NCBI GenBank assembly: GCA_009733775.1 | Contig: WOGZ01000126.1 | Location: 27,273-91,272, forward strand | Reading direction: 5' to 3' | DNA from: Alectoria sarmentosa | Taxonomy: Eukaryota; Ascomycota; Lecanoromycetes; Lecanorales; Parmeliaceae | Length of the DNA stretch: 64,000 bases | In this document: piece after piece, positions 34,267-45,030 of the stretch | How the letters are laid out: every line of letters starts with the position of its first letter | Numbering within the stretch: position 1 is the stretch's first letter | The notes under the pieces: model-generated | Seen by the model: the letters and a program-made list of their open reading frames with translations, nothing else | What the model was told of the DNA's origin: nothing | Database searches by the model: none | Translations under genes and position numbers: made by a program

Positions 34267-35753
34267 CTTAGGTGGTTTCCGGACGTCATCTCTAGTGCTT
34301 CCTTCCTCGTCTTGATTCCCCAGGATGAAGAGAATTGATAACGTGCTGTGTGGGATTACAACATCGCTACACAACCATAGCAGGCCTGGTAGTCATAACG
34401 TTGGAACTGGGAGCGTTTGTGGAGCGAATGTCCCCATTTCCTCGTCTTGAGTATCGTGATTGCGGTTTCGAGAAGAGGGTGTATCTATAGCATATATTTC
34501 CAATTGCCGTGCGGATGTCTTTTCCTATTCCTGACTACTCACTTTGCGTCGGATTGCCTATCCCGAATATTGTGGGACTCGGAAATGCCATTTCTTCTCC
34601 ACTTGGGCGTTATTGGCGTTTTCACACTTTGAGAGAATTATGAGCATGATGTTTTGGAAAAGGCGTTGCAGCCATGGGTAAAAGGGAAATGTTGGTATGA
34701 TAAGAGGGAGCCGAGGGAAGGAAAAGATGCGGTTGGATCTCTGCCGCAATCTTTCTGAAGCTGGAGAAATGGGGTTTTTTCCACTCGTGGTCTTGGGGAT
34801 TGTAGCAGAGTATGGCATTATCAGTAGGAATTACTGCTGTAGCATTACATAATCCCAAATATGCAGAGTATGCAGTAGTAAGGTAGTATCCAGTATGTAT
34901 GACTACTTATGCACCAGGACAATGCCAATGGGAAAGAGAGTGGCCAATCATGATCTGTCATCCATGACCAATCTACTATTACATAGCAGTAAAGGAAAAA
35001 AGAGAAAAGGAGAAATAGAGAAAGAGAGAAAGTTGAAAGAAGCCTCGAAAGGAACCCTCACTGATGTTTTCTCACCTGAGGGAATAAGTAGGTAGAGTAC
35101 TAGTACTAGTCCCTAGAAAAGCCCGCGACTAGCGTCAGCCTTCCAAAGCTTATCTCACTCTCACCTTTTGCTTGCTTACTTTACCTTATCCATTTGGTTC
35201 CAGGTGCAGGAAAAGGCCGAGTAAGAAATCCAACCTCCACCAAACTCTCTCAAATTCAAGTCAATTCAACTTTCACACTCCACATACATACCACCTCCCA
35301 CATCCCACATCCCATATCCCACATACCACACACCACATCCCCATTCATCCAATACTCAAACTCTCTCCGGCATCCACTCTCAGTCTGTCTATATATCTCT
35401 GCCACAAGCACGCCCAAAATGTTCCTCTTTCCCTCTCCACTCCTACGCCAACTGCCACCCTTGTCCCAATCCCCGACATAAACCGATCCATTCTCTTCCT
35501 CTTCCTCTTCCTCTTGTCCCATCCTCCAAGTACCATTCATCTTTGCCCTCTCCTAATCCTGCTCCTTGACACTTGACACCTCCCCTACCCACATCTTTGG
35601 CACTCTACCTCATCCGAAGCGACTGTCTGGCCGACCACTACACACCATCCATCCTCATCCTCACTTTCACCCTCATCATCATCTCGCTCGCCCATTTATT
35701 GCCCATCTTGGAGTCTCGGGACTTCATCTACCCGCAGCGGTCAGGTCTGCCAG
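34267..35753. promoter_or_regulatory. 1.5-kb intergenic region upstream of the permease
   Basis: Left part is 3' flank of the CFEM gene. From about 35200 it becomes strongly C/CA-rich with repeats (cacatcccacatcccatatc near 35297-35330, cctcttcctcttcctctt near 35497-35516), as often seen in fungal 5' leaders. A purine run (aaaggagaaatagagaaaga) lies near 35005-35030. Frames here are low-complexity and unsupported. Confidence 0.5.
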
Positions 35754-37612
35754 ATGGCTAATGAAACGTTTCAAGAGACCAAAGGAGACCCCTCCACGCC
35801 CTCGCCCGGGTCCGGCTCCCTCGATTTCTCTGGCCTTGGTGCCGCGCCGCATTTCTACGATGATAAAACAAAACCCCGAATAAGTTATCCTCGCCGTATT
35901 GTCGACAGCTTCAGGCGGGATCCCACTTCCAAAGTCACTCCCAATGGTGTCGTTGGTGCCAATGGCGTCGTCTTCGATGCCGAAGCGGCTGCTCAAGCTA
36001 CTGCAGATTCGCCATTGGCCAGGAAGTTGAAGGGGCGACATTTGCAGATGATAGCGATCGGAGGCTCCATTGGTATGGGATTCTTGCTGCAGCTGGCGAG
36101 CTTAGTACTAATCCGTATACAGGTACTGGTCTCTTTGTCGCTTCTGGAAAATCCCTCTCGAACGGCGGTCCAGCATCGGTGTTGATCGCATACAGCCTCA
36201 TTGGAGTCATGCTCTTCTGCACAGTTCAAGCTCTTGGCGAAATGGCTGTCCTCTTCCCGGTCGCTGGTTCTTTCTCCGCCTACTCAACCCGGTTTCTTGA
36301 CCCAGCCTGGGGTTTTGCAATGGGCTGGAATTATGCTATGCAATGGCTGGTGGTCCTGCCCCTCGAAGTTGTCTCCGCAGCAATCACAGTCAACTACTGG
36401 AAGTCCAACATCTCTCCTGCCGCCTGGGTTGCCATCTTCCTCGCTATCATCATAAGCATCAATTTGTTCGGCGTCAGAGGCTATGGTGAAGCAGAATTCG
36501 TCTTTTCAATCATCAAAGTCATAGCAGTCGTTGGCTTTATAGTACTCGGGATCATCCTCGACATTGGTGGCGGTCCCAATGGAGGGTACATAGGGGGCAA
36601 ATACTGGCATAACCCTGGAGCCTTTCACAACGGCTTCAAAGGTCTCTGCTCTGTTTTCGTCACTGCCGCTTTTGCCTTTGCCGGAACGGAACTTGTCGGT
36701 CTTGCAGCTGCTGAGACTGCTAACCCTCGCAAATCCCTTCCGACGGCAGTAAAGCAGGTCTTCTGGCGCATTGCTCTGTTTTATGTTGTTTCTCTAACTC
36801 TCGTCGGCCTGCTGGTTCCTTACAACGACCCGCGCCTCATCGGTTCTTCGAATGTGGATGCCAAAGCCTCTCCTTTTGTTATCGCCATCCAAAATGCCGG
36901 CATCACCGGCCTGGACTCTGTCATGAATGTTGTAATCATGATCGCAGTCCTCTCCGTTGGCAATTCCTCCATCTACGGCTCTTCTCGTACCCTGGCAGCC
37001 CTGGCAGAGCAAGGCCAAGCGCCCAAGATGTTTGCTTACATCGACCGAAAAGGTCGTCCGCTTGTTGCCATCGTCTTTGCTTCCGCCTTGGGATTCCTAG
37101 CTTTTCTTGCGGCGTCAGATAAAGAAGAACAAGCATTCTTATGGATGCAAGCCCTCAGCGGCCTTAGCTCAATCTTCACTTGGGGCTCCATCTGCCTTTG
37201 CCACATCCGATTCCGCAGAGCGTGGAAGATGCAAGGTCAAACCCTTGACCAGCTGGCTTTCCGTTCCCAAGCCGGTGTTTTTGGCTCTTGGGTTGGCTTC
37301 CTTTTCAACGTCCTGGTGCTTATTGCACAATTCTGGACTGGCATTGCCCCAGTACCAAACCAGGATGGGACTCGTGTGACCGGTGCCGCGGCCTTGACGG
37401 AGAATTTCTTTGCAGCGTATCTGGCTGTGCCTATCGTGCTATTATTCTATATTGTTTACAAGCTCCTCTACAAGACCCCTTTCATGAGGAGCAATGTCAT
37501 GGATCTGAAAACGGGGATCAGGGAGCTTGATTGGAGAGAGCTTCAGGCCGAAGAGGAGACGGAGAAGGCCCAGTGGCCGAAGTGGAAGAAGGCCTACAAA
37601 CTCTTTTGTTAG
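35754..37612 (+). CDS. Amino-acid permease (APC superfamily, GAP1/AGP-like)
   Basis: 602 aa from exons 35754-36072 and 36123-37612. A polar cytosolic N-terminus (about 100 aa) ends in ARKLKGRHLQMIAIGGSIGT, then GLFVASGKSLSNGGP, the helix-1 signature of yeast amino-acid permeases. LGEMAVLFPVAGSFSAYSTR and TAAFAFAGTELVGLAAAETA are further family blocks lining the substrate path. Twelve hydrophobic helices can be traced to about residue 560. These plasma-membrane proteins are proton symporters for amino acids; specificity is not readable. The 50-bp intron interrupts the helix-1 Gly run. The tail ends in a short Lys-rich stretch (WPKWKKAYKLFC). Confidence 0.94.
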
Positions 37613-38113
37613 ATTTCATTCCCTTTTCCGAATGCACCGTCTTTCCTACGGCTTCTAGACTCTGAATGGCGTTCGGGTACAAGTCTATAGGGCAGCGTTG
37701 GGACTGAGTGGGAAGGAAGTGGGCTGTAAGGTTGGAGTCTCCGAGCATGGATTAGGATTAGGCAAACTGGATCTACGCAAGGGATACCCCGTGGGCACGG
37801 TCGGATTTCTGGGGTCTGGTTCGGTGCAAGAAATTAGGTCTTTCAGATTTATCACTACAGTATGAGTATGAAACGGCCAAGAGGGCCTCATCGGTGAGAA
37901 ATTATTTATATTCTAGGGGTTGATTCCGCAGACTTGCAGTGGGACCAGAAACTTCGACATTCTCTCTGTCCGTCACTTTCGACCCATTCTATTGTTGCAT
38001 GCATAAACAAGAAAATAAAGACGTGGTATGGGTAAGCCAGGTCATTATACAGATTTTCGAGGGGACGAGGACTTGCATTCCTTCAATGAACATATTTACT
38101 ATCCCTAATCATG
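37613..38113. other. Intergenic between convergent permease and peptidase genes
   Basis: 501 bp of 3' flank; nothing recognised. Confidence 0.6.
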
Positions 38114-39952
38114 TCACGATTTTAGAGCGAAATTCACAAGCCTCTTGTATCCCTCCACGGCTATCAATAGCTGGCTAGCCTTCAGCTGCTCGTGATCCGA
38201 GTGAGCAACCAAGATACTCCCGGGTCCATAGAGGTACCTCTTGTGCTTCCCATTCAGATTTGGTATACTATCGATGCAGTCAGCATTTCCATCCAAAGGC
38301 AGTTGTTTGAGTCACAAAGCAGGTCTCAAGAGTACAACGCTCCCGGACCATGTCTTGAAACTCCAACTTCTGCTCAATTTAGGAGACGACGGCTCCGAAA
38401 AGTAGCTCACTCTGTGCCATAATTGACGGTGGTGGTCTCAAACCCGTCGACATCACTGTCAATATAGACTGGCGGGTAGCTCCCTTCGCTGAAATCAAGC
38501 TCGAGGTTCTCGTCCACCGCCTTGACAGCGTCCGATACCAACCTCTTCACGGTTCCCGGGCTTCCAGCAGCAATCCTAATTCCTATTTCCGCGCGGGCTT
38601 CTTCAGCGATCACGTCTTCAAGTTCTCCGAGTCAGTACTGCTTTGAGATGGTAGAAAGGGGTCACAGAAAGAGGGCAATGAGTACGATTCTCTCGAAACA
38701 TGTCTCATAACTCAAAATGGGATCTGTACAGATCAGGAAATTTTCACTCACTGGCAGCAACCCCACCTGATATTCGTCCAATGTTCAATGTGCTATTCCC
38801 ATATTTTTGGGAGCTAGGAAACTCCAATTTCTGCAAAGCAACCAGAGCAGGCACGAGCACTGGATTGTGATTTCGGAGTCAGTCTTACTTGTTTAAGGGG
38901 GTATAACGAGCCTTGAAACACGTCTAGAGAGTTAAAGCTCCCAAGACATGTCTTAAGACTCAATATTTGGTTCAAAAGAGGATACATGGACTCCGAAATA
39001 CGTACAGTGGTTTGCACTCTGGCCAAGCCATGGGTATCCGCTGTGTCCAGCCTTTCCGTGGGCTTTGACCGTGAAAATCAGAATGCCCTTGTGTCCAGAC
39101 TAAATGAATTCAAAGTCAAAATGTCTCCTTTGAAATCTGATTTGAGTCACGCAACACGTTCCGGGAGTCTTGTACTCCTGCGACAAGTCTCGCAACTCAA
39201 AATACAGTCCAATTAGGAAGGCATGGCTCAGAAAAGGTAACTCACTGCGAGTTTGAGTTCGGTTGGCTCGCCGAATATGACCGTCTTCCATTTCAGCTGA
39301 AGGTCGTTCGCTCTCGAAACATGTCTCAGAACTCAAATCAAGGTTTCGTTCAGAAAGAAAACGCTCACCGTCTCATTCCATCGCCTCCAGTCTCTTCACC
39401 AACAACGAAGAGAAGGGAGACATCATTTGGGGAAATTTGTCGAGAAGCTAGCAGCTCTTGACTGGTCTGGATCATACAGGAAACGGCCCCTTTGGCGTCG
39501 ACGCTCCCCCTACCCCATATTTGATCATGCTCGTGAATCTCATGACCGTAGTGTGGAGGAACTGTATCGAGGTGAGAAGAGAGCAGAACAGGGGTCTGCC
39601 GTTTTTCTCCTGGGTAGGCCAGAAGATTGAATCTCTGCTTCTGCTTTGGCTCTTCTGCTCGGAAGTCATGTAAGCTTGTGGGTAAGGGATCGACGTATTG
39701 TCTCTCGACTGTGTAATTGTGAGATTTGAGGTAAGCTTCTAGAAATTCCCCAACCGTTTGCTCATTGCCTGAGATGGACTCAATATTGATCAAGTTTTGG
39801 TGCAGCGAGAACAACGAATCCTTGCTTGATTCCGATTCCTCGAGTCCGATAGGCAGCTCGATTTCGGGATGTAGTTGAGATTGAATGTAGTGGGAGAAGG
39901 TCGTGGTAGCAAAGATCAGGGCGCAATGGACGAGCCATTGGATTATGAGCAT
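38114..39952 (-). CDS. M20-family metallopeptidase (carboxypeptidase S / ArgE-DapE-like), secreted or membrane-anchored
   Basis: 403 aa from exons 39369-39952, 39246-39312, 39006-39099, 38752-38859, 38411-38615 and 38114-38267. The N-terminal hydrophobic run (MLIIQWLVHCALIFATTTF) is a signal peptide or anchor. The catalytic core shows SSHLDTVPPH (metal His and Asp), GRGSVDAKGAVSCMI (bridging Asp), VVGEETGGDGMR (general-base Glu and a metal Glu), FGEPTELKLA, KAHGKAGHSGYPWLGQSA in the dimerisation domain, and GPGSILVAHSDHEQ with the last metal His. A two-zinc exo- or aminoacyl-peptidase is expected. The frame stays open upstream of 39952 but that part is low-complexity (poly-Lys), so I start at the signal peptide. 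Five introns, all with introner-like sequence, make this gene exceptional. Confidence 0.9.
38268..38410 (-). repeat. Introner-like intron (143 bp) in M20 gene
   Basis: Phase-2 intron. Left end GTGAGCTACTTTTCGGAGCC; core GAGTTTCAAGACATGGTCCG facing CTCTTGAGACCTGCTTTGTG; branch point AATGCTGACTGC; acceptor GATAG. Confidence 0.75.
38616..38751 (-). repeat. Introner-like intron (136 bp) in M20 gene
   Basis: Phase-1 intron joining GGVAA|NVIAEEA. Core TTTGAGTTATGAGACATGTT, then TCGAGAG; right end AGTACTGACTCGGAG with branch point. The acceptor CTTGAAG was chosen because it alone restores the frame. Confidence 0.75.
38860..39005 (-). repeat. Introner-like intron (146 bp) in M20 gene, best-preserved copy
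   Basis: Phase-1 intron. Left end GTACGTATTTCGGAGTC and right end GACTCCGAAAT are an inverted repeat of about 10 bp. The core GAGTCTTAAGACATGTCTTG pairs imperfectly with CTAGACGTGTTTCAAGGCTC. Branch point AGACTGACTC overlaps the right repeat. Nearly collinear with the FAH-gene intron at 149-287. Confidence 0.85.
39100..39245 (-). repeat. Introner-like intron (146 bp) in M20 gene
   Basis: Phase-0 intron joining TELKLA|SGHKGILIF. Core TTTGAGTTGCGAGACTTGTC facing GGAACGTGTTGCGTGACTC, with GGAGTACAAGACTCC at the hairpin tip. Terminal repeats are degraded. Confidence 0.7.
39313..39368 (-). repeat. Short intron (56 bp) carrying half an introner core
   Basis: Phase-2 intron. Its last part, TTTGAGTTCTGAGACATGTT plus TCGAG, matches the left half-core of the 38616-38751 intron at 26 of 27 positions counting two exon bases. 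The acceptor TTTCGAG is fixed by the family sequence RRANDL|LKWKTVIFGEPTE context. It lacks the right half. Confidence 0.65.
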
Positions 39953-40965
39953 ACTTTTAATGTCAATGGGGAAAAGCCAAGCCCCAATTGCACAGCGGAT
40001 ATGGAGATGTAGAGCACGTTGTGTTTGTAGTGGCCACGGACAGCTAGGTACAAGTGCTCTAGAGACGGTGTGGTCGAGGCGGAGGGACCTGTTGGGGGCT
40101 TGGCTGAAGGAGAAGCATGCACACGGAAATATGGGAAGATGTTGGGCCTTAGCACCAATGGCACCCCATGCCATCCCTGCACATTGGAGTAGAGTAGTGT
40201 AAATCCCTTGACTTCCAGGGGTCTCACGGGTGTCAGACGTTCCATCGTTCCTTTTGCTTGACAATCTTTCTTCCTTCTTCTTCTTCTTCTTCTTCTTCGC
40301 CATCAGCTTCGAAGTGTCCATCATTCTCACATCTCATACCGTATTGCCTTCTCTTCATCGTCCACTTTCGTTTCAAAGGTGACCAGTCCTACTCCGTACT
40401 AGTACTAGTACACTACTCGTGCTCTGAGCACATGCGGCTTCATGCTTCAGGGTCCTCTTTGGTCTTTTAAACTTTCCGCGTCGTCGGTCTATTTATAATA
40501 CGGTAATACGGTAATACCCAATTCAACAACACTGCCATTCAATTAAATACTTTACCTTACATATCACATCACTCGATCCTGCTCCTTGAGCTCACCCTAC
40601 GCCAAACGACCGCATCTCTGCACACCTCACCTCAACCCATCCCTCCCTTCAAAACCTTCTCTACGCTTCATCGCAACGTGCTGCCTGAAACACTTAAGCC
40701 TAAACATTGAAATCATTCCCTAGGCTGGCAACAAAAATCTCCTTCCTATAGTCTTCACCCTTGCTCCGATCACGACAAGCAAACACAGAGAGCAACGACT
40801 GTTGGATCTTACGCGTGTAGGCGTTTCTGTCCGGGAGTCTGCATTCCTGCGAAGATCCATTGAATCCGAGGATGAGATAACTCCTATGAGGTTCCTGTCA
40901 ATCAAATTCCGAGGACCACCTTTCTCGCCTAGGGCTGCATAAAAATCCTCTTCCGAACCTTCTAT
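39953..40965. promoter_or_regulatory. Divergent promoter region of M20 and 40966 genes
   Basis: About 1 kb. A (CTT)n run lies at about 40270-40300 and is read as poly-Lys on the minus strand. AATACGGT repeats occur near 40498-40515. CT-rich leader precedes the 40966 start. No gene supported. Confidence 0.5.
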
Positions 40966-43900
40966 ATGCCGATCAAGCTACCGAAAGGGTTTCAACGACG
41001 CAAGTCTTCCGCTAATGCTCTGGAGGAGCTGCCAAACCCCCCTGAACCTTCGTTCCGCGTCTTCGAGCGTCCCCAAGGGAGGAAATCTTTCGATGGGGGA
41101 AACAATTACAACAACTATAAGCGTATGAGTCTGGGGCGGCCGTTGAGCGCAGGGCAATTTGGGGAAGATCGCCTCTTCGTCGATGGAAGAGCGAGAAACA
41201 ATCCCCACAATCGGTACGTTGCAGTGTTCCAACACGGAAGGTGGAGGATGCTAAAACCGTGACAGGGGTAGCGGGGGAACCCATAATTCAGCCTCCAGCG
41301 GTGGCCAGAATGACTACTCTTCGTCTGAGGCACAATTTAGTTCCACGTCAACATTACCTTCTTCAGCCGACGTACCCTTAGACGATAGACCCTCTCCGAA
41401 TGCCAAAGATGCTCATAATATACCAGCACCTCCGATTCCTGAGTCAAATTCACTTTCTTTGAGAGCAGCTGGAAGAGCGTTTTCTTCCGGTCGAAAGAGG
41501 GCGGAGTCGCCATCGGTGCCTATACCTGGACCTCGACCAGTCATAGACCATGTGAAATTAGATGGCTATGAATCATTCAATCGGCCAAGAGCAATGACAG
41601 AGAGTAGCTATACCAGTGGAAGTACCGCAACACCGCCAAAGCTCCTTGGTACTGGGCTTGAGCTGGAACAATCTGATCTCGACGGCTTTGGCAATATGTT
41701 TGACAGTTTCGGAAAGAGTGACATCAGGCTTGTGGAGGAGCCAGGAGTGCTGGGTGTAACAAATACAGAGAGCCCAGTATGTCTTGCACGTTTGACGTAC
41801 CTTGATCGCCCCGCTAACAGTCTGTAGGAGAATGTGTCACCTGCAGGGTCTAGAAGTTCGACGAAACAATACTATGCTGATCGTTCGACCTATACCGCTT
41901 CCCCAGTACAGGGCGACCGATATCGCGAAGTAGGAATGTCTCCCCATTCTTGGAAGAGCGAAGACTCGCAGGGAGCTTCGATGGCTACTAGTAGCCATCG
42001 AGCAGCAGAAGCCCTTTCTTTTTATGGCAGCAGTTCCCCTGGATCTCGACCTGACCAAATTTCGCCCAGGTCGCGGACCCTGCCTCTGTCCGAGTCAAAC
42101 AGTCCCCCACGTAGGAAGACGCAGCAACGACCTCCTTCTGTCGTAGGAGGAGGGTTTCAAAGAAGCAGCGTTCACGCATCGCGCAAAGCTTCCGCTAGAG
42201 AGTCTGCGGACTCCGCTACTCTGCAGGACGAGGATGCCAGATTGGCGATGGATTCTCTTACCGCAAGCCAGAGGCTCAGCCGTCAATCTAGGAACTTCGG
42301 TGCGTACAAAGATAGTGATGACGAGGCAGACAATCCGGCTGCGGCCTTGATCCCGGAGTCCTCCTACCCGTCGCCGTATGCAGCCTCTGGTACTCAACAA
42401 TCATCTCTAACACCGTTGTTCGACAGCAGCGATCAGGACTTTTCTGCCACCCCATGGCGGCAAGGATCAGCAGAGACCACACCTCGAGCACAAAAGCGTG
42501 AACTAACACATCAGGAGGAACATTCACTGTTTGATGCATCACCTCAACCGACGGGACGATCAGCCTCGTCTGCAGATCCCCAAGTCCAGTTCCCTCGAAA
42601 ACCGGAAAACCAGAACAAGGTCATGACTCCTGCCCAGTTTGAGCAGTATCGAAAAGAGCAGGAGGTGAGACGAGAGCAGTACTTCAATGCCGATGCATCA
42701 GACGAAGAGGGGGACGACTACGAAGATGACGACGAGATAGAGCGAAACAAACAGCTTGCTCGACAGAGAAGGAAACAAGAGGCTCATCTTTCCGTGTATC
42801 GGCAGCAGATGATGAAGGTGACTGGAGAGCACCCATCTGATCTGACGGGTGTACATCTACGTCCAGGCATGGACAGATCAAGCATGAGCGCCCCGAATCT
42901 CACGGATCGATCAAGTACCCCAACCTTCAGTTTCGACAAGCCCCCAGACCCTACCAAGGCCAGTGACGACGAAGACGAAGACGTTCCCTTAGGAGTACTG
43001 GCAGCGCACGGATTTCCTTCGAAGAACAGACCTCCTACTGCTCTCACCAATTCCAGCGCAAGCATTCAGTACAAGAGCGAATCGTATCCACCACCTCTAT
43101 TGTCTACGGCGGGTACATCAGCAGCTGGAGCAGGTCGTAGTCTTCCACCGTTTGCACGGAACCTACCTTCAGATCCATACTACGGGGCAGGTCTTGTCAA
43201 CCCTTCGAATCGCGAGTCTCTAGCGCTTGGTCATGGGGCTCCAGCATCAGTCCACGCTGGGCCCCCACCAAGTATGGCACCGGGTGGTCTGGTGGGAGTC
43301 ATCGCTGGCGAAGAGCGTGCGAGAGCTGCGAGACGAGGAAGCCCTAATGCTCAAGGGAGCTACAGCTCTCCCCTACCTCCCGGCATGTCTCAAATGCAAA
43401 TGGGAATGCTGACAGGGATGCCGTCCATGATGTCACCAGGGGAACAAGCTACTGTTCAGATGTCCGAGCAGATGAACCAGATGATGCAAATGCAGATACA
43501 ATGGATGCAACAGATGCAGCAAATGATGGCCAGCGGTATGCAAAGTGATCCTCAAAGGCCGTTTGCTTTTCCGCCTCAACAGCAGCAGATGATGATGAAT
43601 GCCGGAATGGTAGCTCCAACAGGTACTCCCCAAAGACCAGTGTCTACAGGCCCACGTTCTACACAGGGAACTCCAGCAGGTACACAGGAGAAGCAACAAC
43701 GCGCAATGAGTATGATGGGTTCTACCTCCGCCGCAGGGTGGCAGCCTCAGAAGAACAACATGGTCCCAAACATGATGAGCGGTGCACTTGGTGGGCCACA
43801 GCGAGGTTACACGGCGTCAATTGCGCCATCCGAGCGCAGTAATGTCGGCATGCCGTCGCGTTATCGCCCAGTTTCCATAGCGCCTGCTGATGAGCACGCG

Positions 43901-44173
43901 CAGAGGGTAGCCTCAAGAACTTCTACACTCACAAGCGGGATGCTCCAGCCAGGAATGTCTGGTGGGAACAGCAAATTATCTACCTCTAGCGATAAGCCAG
44001 GCAAAACATCGCTGAGGCCTGTCTCCCAAACACCGCCGAGAAAGTCGACCGCTAGTGACGATGACGATGAGGAGGGGTGGGAAGAGATGAGGAAGAAGCG
44101 GGAAAAAAAGAAGAGTATTTGGAGAGAACGGAACAAGAAAGGGGCTGACGATAGCACTTATCTCTATGCCTGA
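40966..44173 (+). CDS. Large disordered Met/Gln-rich protein, unknown function
   Basis: 1034 aa from exons 40966-41213, 41266-41776 and 41828-44173. I do not recognise the family. The N-terminus MPIKLPKGFQRRKSSANALE and NPPEPSFRVFERP look conserved in style. Most of the rest is Ser/Pro-rich and probably disordered. A charged helix lies near residues 300-350 (EEGDDYEDDDEIERNKQLAR, then QRRKQEAHLSVYRQQMMKV). From about 770 to 845 the sequence is strikingly rich in Met and Gln (QMNQMMQMQIQWMQQMQQMM). The C-terminus is basic and acidic in turn (DDDDEEGWEEMRKKREKKK). A scaffold or RNA/cytoskeleton-linked role is possible but unproven. Both introns restore the frame. Confidence 0.8.
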
Positions 44174-45030
44174 CGTGTAAGTCTAGATTGGGAGTGCCTC
44201 CAACCTTGAGCGGTGCAGGCAAAGGGAAAAGCATGCAAAGAAGAAGTCGTAGTGTAAAGGATTTAGAGCGAGTTGCTCTTCGGGGCACAAAGGACTGTAC
44301 ATATGCATGTGCGTGGTGCATCTGGTAATAGGTAATTGGACTCTCCAAGTTTCCGAGTCTAACGGTAGCATTGGTTACTTGCATTTGGGAGACTCATCTC
44401 AGTTCCTCCATTTCGTTTTCAATGAGATGAATGGTACTAAGATTGTGTGGTCGGTCAAGCAAATGGAGAAGAAGAAGCAATTGGAGAAGCCTTGTGTTTC
44501 CAAATATGACGCCGTACATCTCATGGGCTCTTTATGAATGCTGTTCCTCGTCTCATGCTTCCAGGCAGATCACTGTTGTCAAAATGTCGCATTACGGTAA
44601 AATGAATGATGGGTTAGTACGTAGGTGGTTAGCTCGGTTATGAGTAGGTGGTGGGTTTGGGCCTTCTTGCCCACCGTAGATTGCGTGAAGATTCGAGAAT
44701 GCTCGAGAATGCCATTACACACTTTGACTTGGGGTGTGTCGCCACCACGATGGATAAGCACATCGAGCATCTTCTAGAATTATTCTGCCGGAGTATAAGT
44801 AGCTGCAGCAGCACTCACTTCACCATCATTCTCGAAAGACAGACCAACACCGAATCTCCAACGAAGAGTACATTCTAAGCCATCTTGTCCAAAACACAAG
44901 ACACCTTCCCCGACATCCTATACCTACCACCACAGACCATCTTACACAAAGCCAGATAATGCAGCCATACCGCATCATCTCCACCCGCACTATCCCTCTT
45001 ATCTGCAAGGTATCCACACCAACCCGCACC
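44174..45030. promoter_or_regulatory. Upstream region of hsp30
   Basis: 857 bp between the unknown gene and hsp30. The last 340 bp hold heat-shock-element-like sites and a TATA box, annotated separately; the rest is unremarkable 3' flank. Confidence 0.5.
44692..44836 (+). promoter_or_regulatory. Heat-shock-element cluster plus TATA box
   Basis: Inverted TTC/GAA modules typical of heat-shock factor sites: TTCGAGAATGCTCGAGAA at 44692-44709, TTCTAGAATTATTC at 44772-44785 and TTCTCGAA at 44829-44836. A TATAAG box starts at about 44795. They lie about 195-340 bp upstream of the likely hsp30 start. Spacing in the first two is slightly non-canonical. Confidence 0.65.

Noticed and set aside
39953..40330. 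N-terminal extension of the M20 gene with a poly-Lys run
   Set aside because: Encoded by a CTT microsatellite and lies before a good signal peptide; more likely promoter/leader.
42684..43916. Several minus-strand frames within the 40966-44173 gene
   Set aside because: Shadows of Ser/Met/Gln-rich coding sequence on the other strand.
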